From Cyclospora cayetanensis (taxonomy: Eukaryota > Apicomplexa > Conoidasida > Eucoccidiorida > Eimeriidae), in contig NW_020312646.1 of assembly GCF_002999335.1 (NCBI RefSeq), positions 1 to 64,000 of the forward strand: a stretch of DNA of 64,000 nt. Direction: 5' to 3'. The first letter of the stretch is position 1. Every line of letters starts with the position of its first letter. A program made the translations under genes and the position numbers. Below, one piece after another: positions 36,583-49,800 of this stretch. A model generated the notes under the pieces. It saw only the letters and a program-made list of their open reading frames with translations, searched no databases and was not told the origin of the DNA.

Positions 36583-36766
36583 TACTATGCCCTTCAGCCT
36601 TGTTGTCTTCTAACGCTCTGGCAGTCCCTGCGTGTTGCTCCGTGCGCTTGCGTGTGCAGAGTTTTCTGTTTTTCCTGCGAGCTCTCGGAGCGGCTTTACC
36701 CCTAGATCATCCCTCTCTAAGAGAGGAACTGACGAGCTCTCTGTTACTGCCGCGGTCTGGTAACTC

Positions 36767-37003
36767 CTAAACGACTTCAGCCGGTTCCGCAATAAGAATT
36801 ATGTAAGGGACTGAGGCCAGGTCGATACAAGACCCCTTACGCTGGTCGAAATTGTAATTGGCATACAATGTGAAAGAAACGACACCATAGCCTGTGTGTT
36901 TAAAGGATCTGCCGAAAGCGATCTTCAAAAAAGTCTCCAGAGCTGAAACCAGGGGGCCGTCTATGGTGCTGCAAAGCAGCGTGAATGCCGACGCGTGTTG
37001 CAC
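36767..37003 (-). CDS. Possible orphan exon
   Basis: A 78-codon frame without an ATG, preceded by an in-frame stop and an AG. It has protein-like alternation (GYGVVSFTLYANYNFDQ, then CIDLASVPYIILIA). The closing Cys plus hydrophobic VPYIIL segment recalls the end of Eimeria TA4/SAG-type surface antigens, but no other part of that family was recognised. It is weak evidence; it could be a decayed exon or chance. Confidence 0.2.
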   Translation of the reverse strand: MQHASAFTLLCSTIDGPLVSALETFLKIAFGRSFKHTGYGVVSFTLYANYNFDQRKGSCIDLASVPYIILIAEPAEVV

Positions 37004-38835
37004 CTTGCTTCATCCTCGTTCAGATGCAGAGCAGGCCGCGTGCAAAAGATCCTTCTTTTAGTGTAGGGCGTTTTCCATTTTTAAGAGTAATAACAACTGT
37101 TTCACATGCCACGATATATAGGCGGGCAATCGAGCACGCACAAGCAGGAAGAAGACCTTCCGGAGCTGGAGGAACCCCACGGGAAAGTGAAGGAATACGG
37201 GGATCCGGTAGTGCTCCGTATTTGTAAACTTGGGAGGGTCGAACAGGCTTTCTCGCCTAATATTCCGTCAAACGGAACAAATGCTATGCGATAATCGTAC
37301 GAAACGCAGTGTAACGCTCTCTTGATGGTCTCCTTTAAGAGGCACTCACCTCCAGGCTCAATGCAAATTTAATGTAAATTTATCGGATGTTTCTCAAGCG
37401 AAGTCCCTTCCCTACTCGCGCCCCTCAGATTCCTCGAAGTAAGAGAATAGGGTGAGCCACAGTGCGCGCAGCTGCACACCATGAACATTCGGAGCATTCT
37501 AGTTCCACATAGCATCTAGAGCACGCGCGCACAACATTGCGTCCTTCTGTTTCAAACTAAAAATAGGACTTCAACAAAAAGGATATACTAGCAGACGGAC
37601 CAAGGGGTCAATTCTTCTCAATCTTTGGCTGGATGTAAGTGGCGTGGCAGAGTGCGCTGAAGTGTGGCTTAGCCCGTTGCATCATTTTTGCCTGTTTCAA
37701 AACAAATGTCCTCGTGTTCCTAAGCCTGAGTTGACACCAAATATTTGCAGGAGCGCTAAAGAGTTCCACAGCGTCGCCAATCCCCGGGTAGGCAGTATAG
37801 GAGATCAGTGCACCTTAGAGAAGTGCATGTATGCGTCAAACCCCTCCAGCGAAGTTGACGGGAATGAAGAAACGCACATTGTGCAACATAAACTCGGGAC
37901 CCAGCCAATGCAACCTCGCCAGGGCAACGGTTCACTGTCGTCGGAGCGCTGAGATAGACGAGCTTTATACCACTGACAACAGCAGACCAGTAGACTGTGT
38001 TAAGGAATTCAGAATATAAACTAGTCGAGAACCGCATTAGCGGCCTACAGAGCAATTTCTGCATGAAATATAGCTGTGCATGCAGCAGATTAGCCGACTT
38101 AAAAGCCCCCCAAAGGCATAAAGAAAGTAGATACAAGATTACTTGGACTGCCTGCACACAAATGCAAGCGTGAAGAATGTATCTTATTTGTGGTAATAAC
38201 TGTAGACTGCTTAAGCAATATCAATGGATAAACGTAGATACTTCAGGCAGCGCTTCTGCTGAATAAAGCTCGAGTATCGATTTTGCTGAATATGTTTAAA
38301 GGGTGCCACAGAATTATCAACATTGTTTCCCTAAAGTAGCTTAAAAGCCGCCCAAGTCGTTCTTTGGTAAGGTACGAAAACTATTTGCGCGTGAGAAGAT
38401 TTCAAGTTGTCCTAGCCCTGGGGCCACCAGCCTTTTTCTTCTTTTCTTCTATTGGTGCGCCTCGTAGACTTTGCCGATCCACCAGGACCGAATATCCAGA
38501 CTTGAAACACATAGGCGACCATTGTTACGTACCTGTGTACCTTGAACTTTGCGCATGCATTGACGTGGACTAGCCAGGTGGTTTCTGAAATCCTTCTACG
38601 GTGAGGCTGGCTGCTGATGCCGGACCCTATGGGCCAGGCTCTGACCGGTAGGGCCCCCAAAGTGTAAACCAAGCATGCGAGGGACCAACGGGTAGATGGG
38701 TGTGCAGTTGTATCATAAACTCACAGCATAGGGAAGAGGGTGAAGCTAGTAACTTGAATTTGCGTGTACACAGAGCTGCAAGTACTGCACAAGAGTGCGG
38801 TGAACGAGTATGATCTCTTGGGTGGGTTGCAGTGG

Positions 38836-39078
38836 TCATATTGTGGCAAATCTGTGGGCAGCTGATAAGGGCATGCCAGAACGCACATACTGAGCATTTC
38901 CCTGAGCTACCAGAGACGGAGCAAGGAATGAAATGGGCATATTTGTTGGATCTGTCAACGACGTGGGTACAGCGCTAGCAAACTCAACCTCCAGCAGTAC
39001 AACAAGGTATTCCATTTTCAGATCATTCCAAATCCTGAAGGCTTTGCAAAGGATCAGTTTATAAGAATCTGGACCCAT
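38836..39078 (-). CDS. Possible small ORF or exon
   Basis: An ATG-started 80-codon frame with an amphipathic, protein-like sequence (CKAFRIWNDLKMEYLVVLLE) lying about 1.8 kb upstream, on the same strand, of the doubtful exon at 36767-37003. No family was recognised. Splice partners were not found. Confidence 0.18.
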   Translation of the reverse strand: MGPDSYKLILCKAFRIWNDLKMEYLVVLLEVEFASAVPTSLTDPTNMPISFLAPSLVAQGNAQYVRSGMPLSAAHRFATI

Positions 39079-41130
39079 TTGAGGCCAGGAGAAGGATCTT
39101 GATGTTTTTTTTTATTGTACTGTGAATACAATCATGGACCGAATAAACATGATCATGGTCTTTTAACATGGTCATGGGCTTTGCACAGAGCGGCACCGCA
39201 GAGCAAGGTTGGGGTGAGTCCCCGCTTATTTTCAAGCGCAGCAGGCCATCCTGAAAATGGTAGCGCTTCACCCTCCTTCCATTCTGGGTTTTTGGTAATA
39301 ACAGCTGATGGAGGGATGTCAAAAGCATAGATAGGAACCCTAAGTCACCACAAGCCGGACTAATTGCGCTGTACAATAGGGAATCGCTGTGGCTTCGCAA
39401 GCGCTCGTCGCCGACGTTGGTGACATCCCTAATCGACTTCAATGTATGGGCGTACTGCAGGAGGCGCTCCGGTCAGCTAACAACTCTAGGATCATCAAAG
39501 TCCTAAGAACAATTCGTAAGGCATAATAAAGACCTGTGGTCGGTGTCCAGGGTAAAACTAGGTCTATATAATAAAGCTGGCGTTTTCCACCCCCCGTTAC
39601 ACTCCATATAGTTTCGTTTCCCCCACTCCATACAACTGCTCGGTTTTGATGAAGTGATGGGGAAAACGAGCGATATATGGGGTCTTTAAAGGTTGAGGCC
39701 TAACAGAAAGGAACTGAACCGACGGCTACGCCACTAACGTTGATTGTTAGGTAGGAACAACACTTTTTATAGGACAGCGCAGGTGCTGGAGGAATGGGCA
39801 GGCAGCCGATAAGCTTCCTTGCGGCAGCAGCCTTCTCTGTTTAGCTCATACATTGCACATTGTTGAATAGAATGAATGAGCGGCGATCACCTAAATTGAG
39901 GATTGAAATTTCAGTGACAAGACGCAATCCGATAGAACCTCGCAACGTATTTGTGGGTATGTAAAGTTAAAGGTTACGCTTTCATTGCTTTGATTCTTGC
40001 CGGATGCTGCTCGATTCCTCCAGCCAAAGCACAGATTCGCATAAGCATAGTTGATGTCCTGAGAAACCAGCGCTTACGTGACACCAGAAGCGCACCGTGT
40101 AGGTGCAGTAGGTGCTCTAGAATGCTTCTGCCGAACAACTAGAGATTGTCCATGAATACAGCTATGTAGCGATCTTTGGTGCGAAAATATTTCGTATAAA
40201 CCTGCCACTGCAATTTACCTGTGGGGTTACCAACTCCAAACGGCACAAAAATACACTTGTTCTCCAAGTGAAAATATAGAATGCTCTTTCATGCCTTTCG
40301 GGTGAATGTAACATTTGTAGGGAAGTGCCCGTAAAATCGAATGTCCAGCAAACTTTGTAAATCGAGTAAGCTGTCCAGTGTTGCGCCATCATGTGGCGAT
40401 GTAAGCATTTGCTTCTTAGAAATCTTGTTCATTGGCTTAAAGCTAATTCACATGTGCCTCCTGTCCATTTTCGACACCGACATTGGGGTGTGCCCAAAGG
40501 CTCTGGCTTAATCTAACACTGTGCTTTTAACAAATCATTCACTGTCGCTCAAACTTTTCTTCATGCTTAAGAGGTATTCAGTATCGCGGCGCTTGTGATT
40601 TATCAGAGAGCAACTCAGTGCGGCGCGCTGGACGGCCACCTGCTGGCAGCTCGTCACTACACAGAGCATCCAATAGCGCCTTCTTGACATTCGCTCGTTT
40701 CTGCTGTTCACTGGCATGCAGCTAAATCGAAAACCCTAGTTTAGAGGAACAGCTAAATAGCCAGAGGAACGGGATGCATGCCAAGAAGTGTCTGCTCTTA
40801 TTGCTCTGCTAAGCCGCCCCGGTGAAGAGTATTCCTCACGTTCATGAGGTGCCGACTCTGTCTGCTCACCAAAAATAGAATAAGAGTTATCGACGAGACC
40901 AGGATTTGCTTTTCCCTGACGCTTCCGGGAGAGCTAACCTCCACGACGCGCAACAATGAATGCACAGGATCCCTAAATAGGTTTCCTTCAGGCATTATTA
41001 GGGGTAGGTCATGGTGCACGGGTCTAGCGCAGGTGGTGGACCATTCGGTCGAAACCTTATTTGGAAGCTGCATTTACTGCCATAGGCTTGCCAATGCTTG
41101 CACTGGGCCAGGCCTCAGCATACCTGGGTT

Positions 41131-42300
41131 CTAGTGACAAATGAACAGGCAGATTGCACTTTTGCTTCGTCTCCGCAAACAATATTTGCATCCAGCATCA
41201 AGCAATGCCATCCATTTTTGACCATTAGTATGAGCGTTTCTCAGCTCAGAATTTATTCGTGCCAGGATTCCACCTGTGGATGCGTCCTCTGAACCCTCTT
41301 TTTCGCGCCGCAACGTGACTGACGGCCTTGCCGATTCCCCGATGTACCCTTTTTGCGCGCCAAGCAGCATCCTTCCGTTAGTGTCAGCCTGTTGTTCAAG
41401 CATTTTTGGCTTTTTTCATGCTCGTGTAGCATGACCCAATCTGTCACACTTAGAGCACGTGTGTTGTGAGGGGTTGTCTGGTGGTGCTTAGCATCGCTGG
41501 TTTCCTCTAGCTCTCTGTCCTTGCGCACAGAGTGTGGGCGAGAACCGGTCAATACATCCCCGACGTTCCTAGACTCTGATCCCTAGCTTACCCTTATCCT
41601 TGAGCCAAAGACAGAGCAATTGCAGTGGCTTGCTCCTGAGCCAGTAAGCAGTCCGCCTCTTGTGAAAATCCCACAGGTCGGCTTTCTAATCGCTGAGTCC
41701 CTGCCCATCGTGGCACCACCTAACGTGCCACTTCGCGTGGACCTAAGATTATCCACTGCTGGAGCAACTGCTCGTCCACGTTACTGCTCTTGCAAAATGA
41801 CGTTTCATATTTCCAAATATGTCAATATATTGGTAAACCCCCTTGCTTCAGCTTTTCTAGTTCTTCCAAAGCTTGCTGTTGAATTGATTTTAGGATAAAC
41901 CAATGAGTTCGGGATCAGGCTTGAGCTGCACTAATCCCTGCAGGCAGACTGTTTCTTCTATATGAAGAGAGTCTTCATCTAGGGAATAATCTGCCCAGGA
42001 ACATGCCGCATCAGTCTTCGTCACAGGGGTACGAAACAAGGTAAATCTGCAGCCGGCTGTTGAATTCTTCAAGTTCTTACCCATCCTTACAGCCTTCATG
42101 CCTTTCTTTGGCATAAACCCGTCCGAGCATTCATAAGTATCTAAGGGATTGACGAATCCTGCCTCTACATCAGCTGTGAAGCCACAGAGTTTGCGTTAAC
42201 TTGCTGGCCTCGTTGACCATAACAGGTGTTGTACCACAGTCTAACACTGCCTTTAGAGGGCGTTTCTTTTCCAGACTGTTGCAATAATAATTCATGTTTT
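41131..42300 (-). mobile_element. Possible degenerate retroelement (retropepsin-like fragments)
   Basis: Two minus-strand peptides resemble the active-site region of Ty3-type retroelement proteases: KAVLDCGTTPVMVNEASKL (about 42250-42195) and NGQKWMALLDAGCKYCL (about 41215-41165). Both follow the pattern hydrophobic-hydrophobic-D-x-G. The frames around them are broken by stops and no reverse transcriptase, integrase or LTR was found, so at most this is a relic. Confidence 0.3.
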
Positions 42301-42380
42301 GAAATTACCGAACAACTTGGTCGAGATTTAACAAGTGCTGTAGGGGAAATCGAAGGTCATAGAAAGTGAATAAGCGGGGA

Positions 42381-42468
42381 TTAGCTTCTTTGAGCCACGC
42401 AGTACTACCAAATCTCACGGTGGAATAGCTTCTTTGAGCCACGTCGTCCTACCAAATCTCATGGTCCA
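42381..42468 (+). repeat. Imperfect 44-base tandem repeat
   Basis: Two adjacent copies, 42381-42424 and 42425-42468, share the core TAGCTTCTTTGAGCCACG and CTACCAAATCTCA, with a few substitutions. Confidence 0.85.
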
Positions 42469-43888
42469 TACACGGGCTCCGTGAAAGATACTTAGGTTCA
42501 CAGAGCACAATGAATGATTCTTGAAAACCTCCTTTTTTCGCCTCCCTAATCCAAGCCCGCGGCACCGGGGGAAACAATAGCAAGAGTGCGCGGATATACA
42601 TACGCTAAGCAGTCCGAGCTTTCACGAACAGTTCCACAGTACATCCAGCACACTCTCGATCAGCATTGAGTCTTCTACTTTCGAGCTAGCACTACTCTAC
42701 CATAAATTAGACATGCGAGCAGACAAGTCAACAGGCTAACTTCTCAATACTTGTTTACTAGGCATAACTAGTCTAGCATGAAGGCTTCAGGTGAAACTTG
42801 GCCGGCTCAAAAGAATAAGGCTAGCAATTTCAACTGGGCTAGGAAGAGAGCTGATCCATTATCTGCACCTAAGGGAATTTAGAAGTGTAAAAATTACGGC
42901 TCTGTGGCAAAAATCATGCAGTAACGAGCTGAACCCCTAGATATTTCTTCCCACATAACAAGAGATCAAGAAGCTCAGGAGGTTGTCTATTCGCGCACCA
43001 CAGTTATTTTTTTTAGCAGCACAAGAGCTGCCTTGTCTCAAATGTAAAGCATTACAAACTGGTTTCGTTCAAGCGGTGAATTTGCCACTGAGAGGAGTCA
43101 TACAGAAGGACTTTAGTGGATTGCCACTTATGCTGCAGGACGCATTTCCGCCCACTACACCCTAATGAGTAGTTCTTTCAAGGCAAGCCCACAAAACCAT
43201 AAAATTACACCTTCTTGCGTAGTTGAGAAGGCATTCTCTCCCAAAGGAACAAATCAATGATGGAGAACGTCGTGGGTTTGCTGTGGGGCAGACTCCGACC
43301 AGTGGCTTTACCGACTACAGTGTGCACTGGAAAAGAAATTGAAATCGCCTTGATATGCAGTCAAATTAAAGTGTTTGTGTAATGAAACAATTAAATTGCT
43401 TGATGAGGGAAAGAAACATAATCGAGGAGAGACAAAATTTCCGGTGTGGGTATACCTTACATGACTACTTTCAGCCGTGGTGATAGGGCATCAGCCGGAT
43501 GTTCTCTGGGCAGTGCTTGGGAAGTCCTTGAGAAGCATTCTGAGAATTTCCCCTAAGAAACTCTTTGTGAGTGCAAAAGCTCATCGTCATGCTAAAACGC
43601 TCTACAGGAGGGATCTTTCTTAGTATTAGCTCTTCCGACGCCTCTTCCCTCGCTTTTGCATCGGCGGATGCATATGAGATGCCAGCATGCATGGATGTGT
43701 GCACCGCTGCACAACACGGACATCTTTCCTGCTTAAAAGCTGAAAGAGACGCAATCGGCTAAGTGAAGGCACAAGCACCAACAAACAACGCCCACCTGAC
43801 TTACCAGCGTATTGATCGGCCTCCTAACCAACCAGATACGCTAGAAAGCCTCAAGCATCGCGAAGGCAAACATCAAAAATAACCAAAT

Positions 43889-46800
43889 ATGGATCCTTCG
43901 TTGTGGACTGAGCTTGTGAGAAAGGCGTACACCACCGCGCAGGAAATATGTAGACAACGAGGATCTCCTCAAGTGGATCCTGTTCATCTTTTTGCTGCAT
44001 TGCTCCAAGATCCGCAGCAACTCCCTACTCAGGCGCTTAAAAGAGCTGGAACTGATGTTTCGTTGCTGCACGAACATGTAGAGACAGAAATTGCAAAGTT
44101 TCCGGCACAGAAGCCTCCCCCAGAAGTTATTGGGCCCAACCATGCGTGCGCAGCCGCGTTCAGACAAGCCAAGGCCATTCAGCTTGAGATGAGTAAGAAT
44201 GATCCTCTATTCGGCTAACGGCTGAGCGCTTTTTGTTTTGGAAACCAATAATGCGCGTGCACTTTTAGCTTCCGACCGATTGTGTACGTGAAAAGCGGTT
44301 CTTGTGCTAATATAGCATCCATTCATGGAAGCAGAATCATCAGCCTTCCAACTTTCCGCCTCTTCTGAGAGTCCAATTAAAGTTTACGCTCAGACAGAAA
44401 GAAGAAAGTCTCGCTCTTCGCTTGCTTGCGCAGGGGATGCCGGTGTACTGTGCCTGCCGTGAGTTGAAGGCCAGATTTCCTCATGGCGGTTGAACTGTGC
44501 GATGCAGAGGATACGCACTTAGCAGTGGACCATTTGCTGTTGGCACTGTGCGAGAACCGCGGCATAAGGCAGGCGTTACAAGCGTCGGGTTGCGACTACA
44601 AAAAGCTGAAGGAGATTTGTGCGAAGCTTCGAGGCGGAGCCCGTGTAATTACGGAAGGCGGAGATCAAAATTTTGATGCCCTCACCAAATATGGCGTGGA
44701 TTTTACTGACCTAGCCGAGCAGGGAAAGCTGGACCCCGTGATTGGCAGAGATGAAGAAATCAGGAGGGTCATCCGCATTCTGTGCAGACGAACCAAGAAC
44801 AACCCTGTCTTGATTGGAGAACCGGGCAAGGAAAGCACACTCGCGCATGTCACGTGGTTTGGGGTCTAAAGCATCAAGCCGTAGAGGTAGACACTGGAAG
44901 CAGTGGTGGGAACGGAGATTTGAGTTGTATATATATATATATGTACAACTCATATCTCCATTTTGTGGGATGCAAGAACTGTAAAGGTCTCTGCATTACG
45001 TTGTCGCGCCCCTACGTAGCGTGCGCTGCACTCTAGGCCTTAGTCTGTCATGTCTATGTGTGGGTGCCTTGGAGAGGCACTTTCGCCACCCCGAGTATCG
45101 CATCTGACATGAAGTAAAAGTGCCACTAGTGCAGCTATACTGCTTGTTCTCGCGCGTCCTCCGGCGCCTCATGCCCCCGTTAGGCACCTTTTACGCCCTC
45201 CTTGGCGCTGCCATTGAAAAACATTTATCGCAGTGGTCGTTTGCCCCTCCCGACCAACGCTCTGCATGCACAAACTCTCCCTGCCTGTGTGTCGCTCTCT
45301 GCAGGCGTAGGAAAGTCTGCAATTGTCGAGGGGCTGGCGCGTCGGGTGGTCGAGGGGGATGTTCCGTCATCTCTGCACTGCCGCATTATTTCTCTGGACT
45401 TGGGTGCCCTCATATCCGGAGCAAAGTACAGGGGAGAGTTCGAAGAGCGGCTCAAAGCGGTCCTCATGGAAGTTAAAAACGCACAAGGATCGGTAATACT
45501 CTTCATCGACGAAATACATATGGTCATGGGGGCCGGAAAGACAGATGGCGCCATGGACGCTGCAAACCTCTTAAAACCCATGCTTGCAAGGTATACATAT
45601 ATATATATAGTCATATATTTATGCATATATATGTGTATATATATTCATGTCATTATGTGCATGCCCAAAACCATAGCCACTCCTGCTTGCAAGGCACCCA
45701 TATATACATGCCATTATGTACATGCCCCAAGACACGGTGATCCGTCGATCCAACCGCTTCAAGATAAGTCCATGTCTATTTATGATAAGGTGCTGCCCTG
45801 CGGTGTGTGCGAAAACACACATAGCAGGGCTTTCCATGCACACGCTCACGCTTGATGACGGGGGGCCGTGGGTGACGAGCACGCGAGAACTGTTTCAGAA
45901 CTTGAAATTTTTCCGCACGGGGGCTTGCGCAAGCGCCGTGATGTGACAGCGCTCTTCTTCTGGTTCTCATCCTGTACTTCCCGCAGTTTCGCTACATTGA
46001 GTACCTTTTGTAGCTGCGGAATCCGCCTCCTCGCAAATTTTCTACCATCTCGGATTCTCTTTGATTTTTCTTTTGCGGACGCAGAGGAGAACTTCGGTGT
46101 ATTGGCGCCACAACTCTCGATGAGTACCGAAAACACGTAGAGAAAGACGCGGCGTTTGAGCGGCGATTTCAACAAGTGCACGTCCATGAGCCATCGGTTT
46201 CGGCCACTATTTCAATTCTGAGAGGTCTCAAGGACAGATATGCGGCGCATCACGGAGTCAGAATTCTCGATACGGCCCTTGTGGAGGCAGCACAGCTTGC
46301 AGTAAGCGTATTCCACCCCGTTTCTCAGCTGCTTTAACTTGAGGAATCCGCTGGTTGTCTGGCTGTTTGTTCGCATGTCACGGGTCTTGAAACGCTGCAA
46401 AAATTCGTGGAGGTTGGCCCTTGCTGGTCTTTCTTCCTTGTCGTTGCTCTTGCTTTGTGGGGGTGTCCCGACAGGACAGAGCCGAAGGGAACCCTCCAGT
46501 GCGCACTGTATTCAGATTGGGAAAGGGCGTGAGGTGGAGGGGTTTTCTACCTGCAGACTGGTCTCATCTGAATAGGAAGCTTGCCAACAGGGCTGAATAG
46601 CAGGAGCCCAAGCGCATTTTGTATGGACGTCTGTGTTGCCTGCTGCCTGCTTGCTTGCTGCTTTCATTCCAGGACAGATATATCACCTCTCGTTTTCTCC
46701 CTGACAAGGCCATCGACTTGATGGATGAGGCCTGCGCAATTGCCCGAGTGCAGGTTGACAGCAAACCTGAAATCATGGATCGACTGGAGAGGCACATCTT

Positions 46801-49800
46801 CCAACTCGGCACGTCTTTTAGCCATCCCTGCATTCGTTAAGCGTTTATGCTGTCCCTTGAAATGCTTTTGCTACTGCCGCGGTGCTTTCCTACATCTATA
46901 CGAGTGCCTGCTTTCACTCACAGCTATGAGGATGTGGTTTGTGTTTGCCCTTGCATGCATACGCATACCGAGATGTATCTGCACTCTAGGATATGCTGTT
47001 GAGTGCAATGATTGCATGGGGCTTGTACATTTGCGAAAATCCACATACAGTCTCAAACATTTGTACGCTTAGAAATAAACGTACATATATATATATATGT
47101 GTGTACATCGATGCTCATGTATATCTACTGCATAGTAATGGTCTTCTTGGCGCCTTGAGTCGTGGGTATTGGGTTAGTACGGAGTTTAAAGAGAAGGAAA
47201 AAGAGGGTTGGCAAAGCCGATGAATGACCTTCAGTGTGTTCAGCGTCCTGCATTTGTCGCTTTTCCTGGGACGTGTATGAATCCCCAGTTCGCCTTCTCA
47301 GTTTAGGGTTTCTGACATATACGCATCAAGAAGAAGAGCACAAACCTTCTTTATGGCCGCGTGTGCTTGACTATGTCTTTGATGGGTGGGGCTTTCGCAG
47401 AGGTTGAAGGCACTGCTTTGGCGAAGGAGAGCGATGCCGCTTCTGAGGAGCGCCTGTCTGCTGTCCGTCAGGAAATTGCGAAGCTGAGGGAAACCTTAAA
47501 GCCTCTGCAGCTGCAGTATAGCAGGGAAAAGGAGACTCTGGATGAGCTGCGGCAGCTGGCCCTCAAGGAGGACGATCTTAAGGCGAAGATTGAGAAAGCG
47601 GAGAGGCTAGGGCAGATGGACCTTGTTGCAGAGCTGCGGTATGACGCCCTTCCGGGGCTTCAGAAGAGACTGAGTGAACTGCGGAAGCAGCAAGAGATGT
47701 ACGAGAAAACTCACAAACCGCTCTTGACGGAGGTGCGTTGCGGGCAGGAGCGAAAGGCGTTTCTTCAAGGCCGTTCTGTGCTGCAGGTTCCTCTCCAGTA
47801 CAGACAACGGCCGTTCTTTTTAGGAGGGGCGTAGAAGCAAAACTTTGGTTGAGCAGAGGGGCAGTCTCCATGCAGGATGCCGTTGTAGCGTTGTGGGTGT
47901 ATGCATGCAAAAATCATTTTCTTCTACATGTCTGTCAGTGAGGCTGGAATGAAGAGCGCAGGCAGCGCGCCTTCCTTGCAGGTCCTCTGCCGGGAGTCTC
48001 GCCGGCTGGGTGTAGTGTTACGATGAAGCGCTTCAAAATACGCGTTCAACGCATGAGCATGTTTCGGAGAGCTCTGCTGCTCTGTTGGGGGGAAGGAAAG
48101 GCGGAAGACAGGCGTGAACCGTCAGAATGTGCGCGCTCTGTGACGCGCTGGCTGCGTTGCTCAGGTGGTCGGCCCCGAGCAGATAGCGGACGTAGTCCAC
48201 CGCTGGACAAACATTCCCGTGCAAAAATTGACGCAGACAGAGAAGGAGCGCCTGCTGTGTCTCAAGGAGAAACTTTCGCAACGGGTTATCGGACAAATGC
48301 CAGCGGTTACGGCAGTGTCGGAGGCGATCCTCAGGTCTGCTGCGGGGCTTGCACGGCGCAACAAGCCGATCGGCAGCTTCCTCTTCTTAGGCCCGGTGAG
48401 TAAGAGGCACGCTGCGCGGTCGTTAGCCTTCTCGATGGGCTTTCCAGAGGCATCTATAGCCTTTTGGGTAAGGTGTCGAAGTGTGCGCGGCCGGATGGCA
48501 GACCTGCCTACAGATTTCACGAGTCGGCTTCTGAGGAAGGGCCTCCCCGCTTTCTGCCTCTAGCGGCCAGTCTGCTCCTTGCGCGTCCCCTGTTCTCGGA
48601 ACGCATGCAGGCGCGCGCGCGCGCTGGCTGTGTGACGCGCTGAGCCTCGTCACTCCAATAAATCCCGCTTGCAACTCCCGCAGTGTCACTGCAGCCCTCG
48701 GCAGTGCGTGGTTTTTGAGTGCAGACCGGCGTGGGCAAGACCGAGCTGTGCAAAGCGGTGGCAGAGGAGCTCTTCGATACGAAGGAACGCATCGTGCGCC
48801 TCGACATGTCCGAATATATGGAGCAACACTCCGTCGCGCGGCTAATTGGCGCCCCCCCCGGCTATATCGGCCATGAGGAAGGAGGGCAGCTCACAGAAGC
48901 TATCAGACGAAATCCTTATTCCGTGGTGCTGCTGGACGAAGTGGAAAAAGCACATCACCAAGTGCGAACACGACAGAATAACAAAACCGAAACGCCGAAA
49001 CATATATACATTAGGGATCGCTTATAGGCAGGAATCGATCCAAGCACCTGCTGCAGATGCACAATATTTACAAACGCGCCGCACATGCAAAGAAAGAACG
49101 TACTTTAAGAGAAACAGAGCAAGCGGCCTTTTCGCACGCTTTGTCTTGCCTGCTATGCATCTTTCCAGTCAACAATTCTCTCTCCGCGTGCTTCTGATAC
49201 TTCTTTTTCCTTCTCCTTGTTTCATCCTTCATCTTTTTGCAATAATGGTGTAGTAGTCCTTTATTTATATCTTTTTGCTTGATCTGTACGGCACCCTTCC
49301 CTAGTTTCCAGCCGCGAACAATTCCTGCATTTCCCAATTTGGTAGGCTGTTTCCTGTGCATGCCAGAAGTGGAAGGTGAAGAAGCATCTGAAGCGACACA
49401 TATATGTATATATATATCGTGTATACCAGTTTCTTCATCACGTGTCTGTGGAGCTCTCCTCCGCCGCGGCTGTCTGTTCAGGTGTGGAACGTGCTCCTGC
49501 AAGTGCTGGACGAGGGGCGTCTAACAGATTCCCAGGGGCGGACCGTCGATTTCTCGAACTGTCTGCTCATCCTGACTTCAAACATAGGAGCGCATTACCT
49601 TCTAGAAGCCGCCGAAAAAAGTGCTGAGGGCGCAAGTCAGTGCTTCCTATAGCTTGGTGAAAAGGGTTGTGGCATTTTGCGTGATGTTGCTGTTTGTAGA
49701 ATCATGGCATTGTTGCTCATGGCGGCGGTGCCTCGTCATTCTTTAAGCCAGCACTGTGTAATCGGCGTTTGGCTTCTCCTTGTGATCCTGCTGAACAAAA

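Larger units (their letters stand above)
36583..43888. other. Gene-poor AT-richer region
   Basis: Over 7 kb without a confident gene. It holds two doubtful minus-strand exons (36767-37003, 38836-39078), retropepsin-like remnants (41.1-42.3 kb) and a 44-base tandem repeat. A 62-codon ATG frame at 37106-37294 (+) and short frames elsewhere have no motif. Confidence 0.5.

Noticed and set aside
39951..40142. 63-codon frame with a signal-peptide-like start
   Set aside because: It begins with TTG, has no in-frame ATG or splice partner, and shows no family feature.
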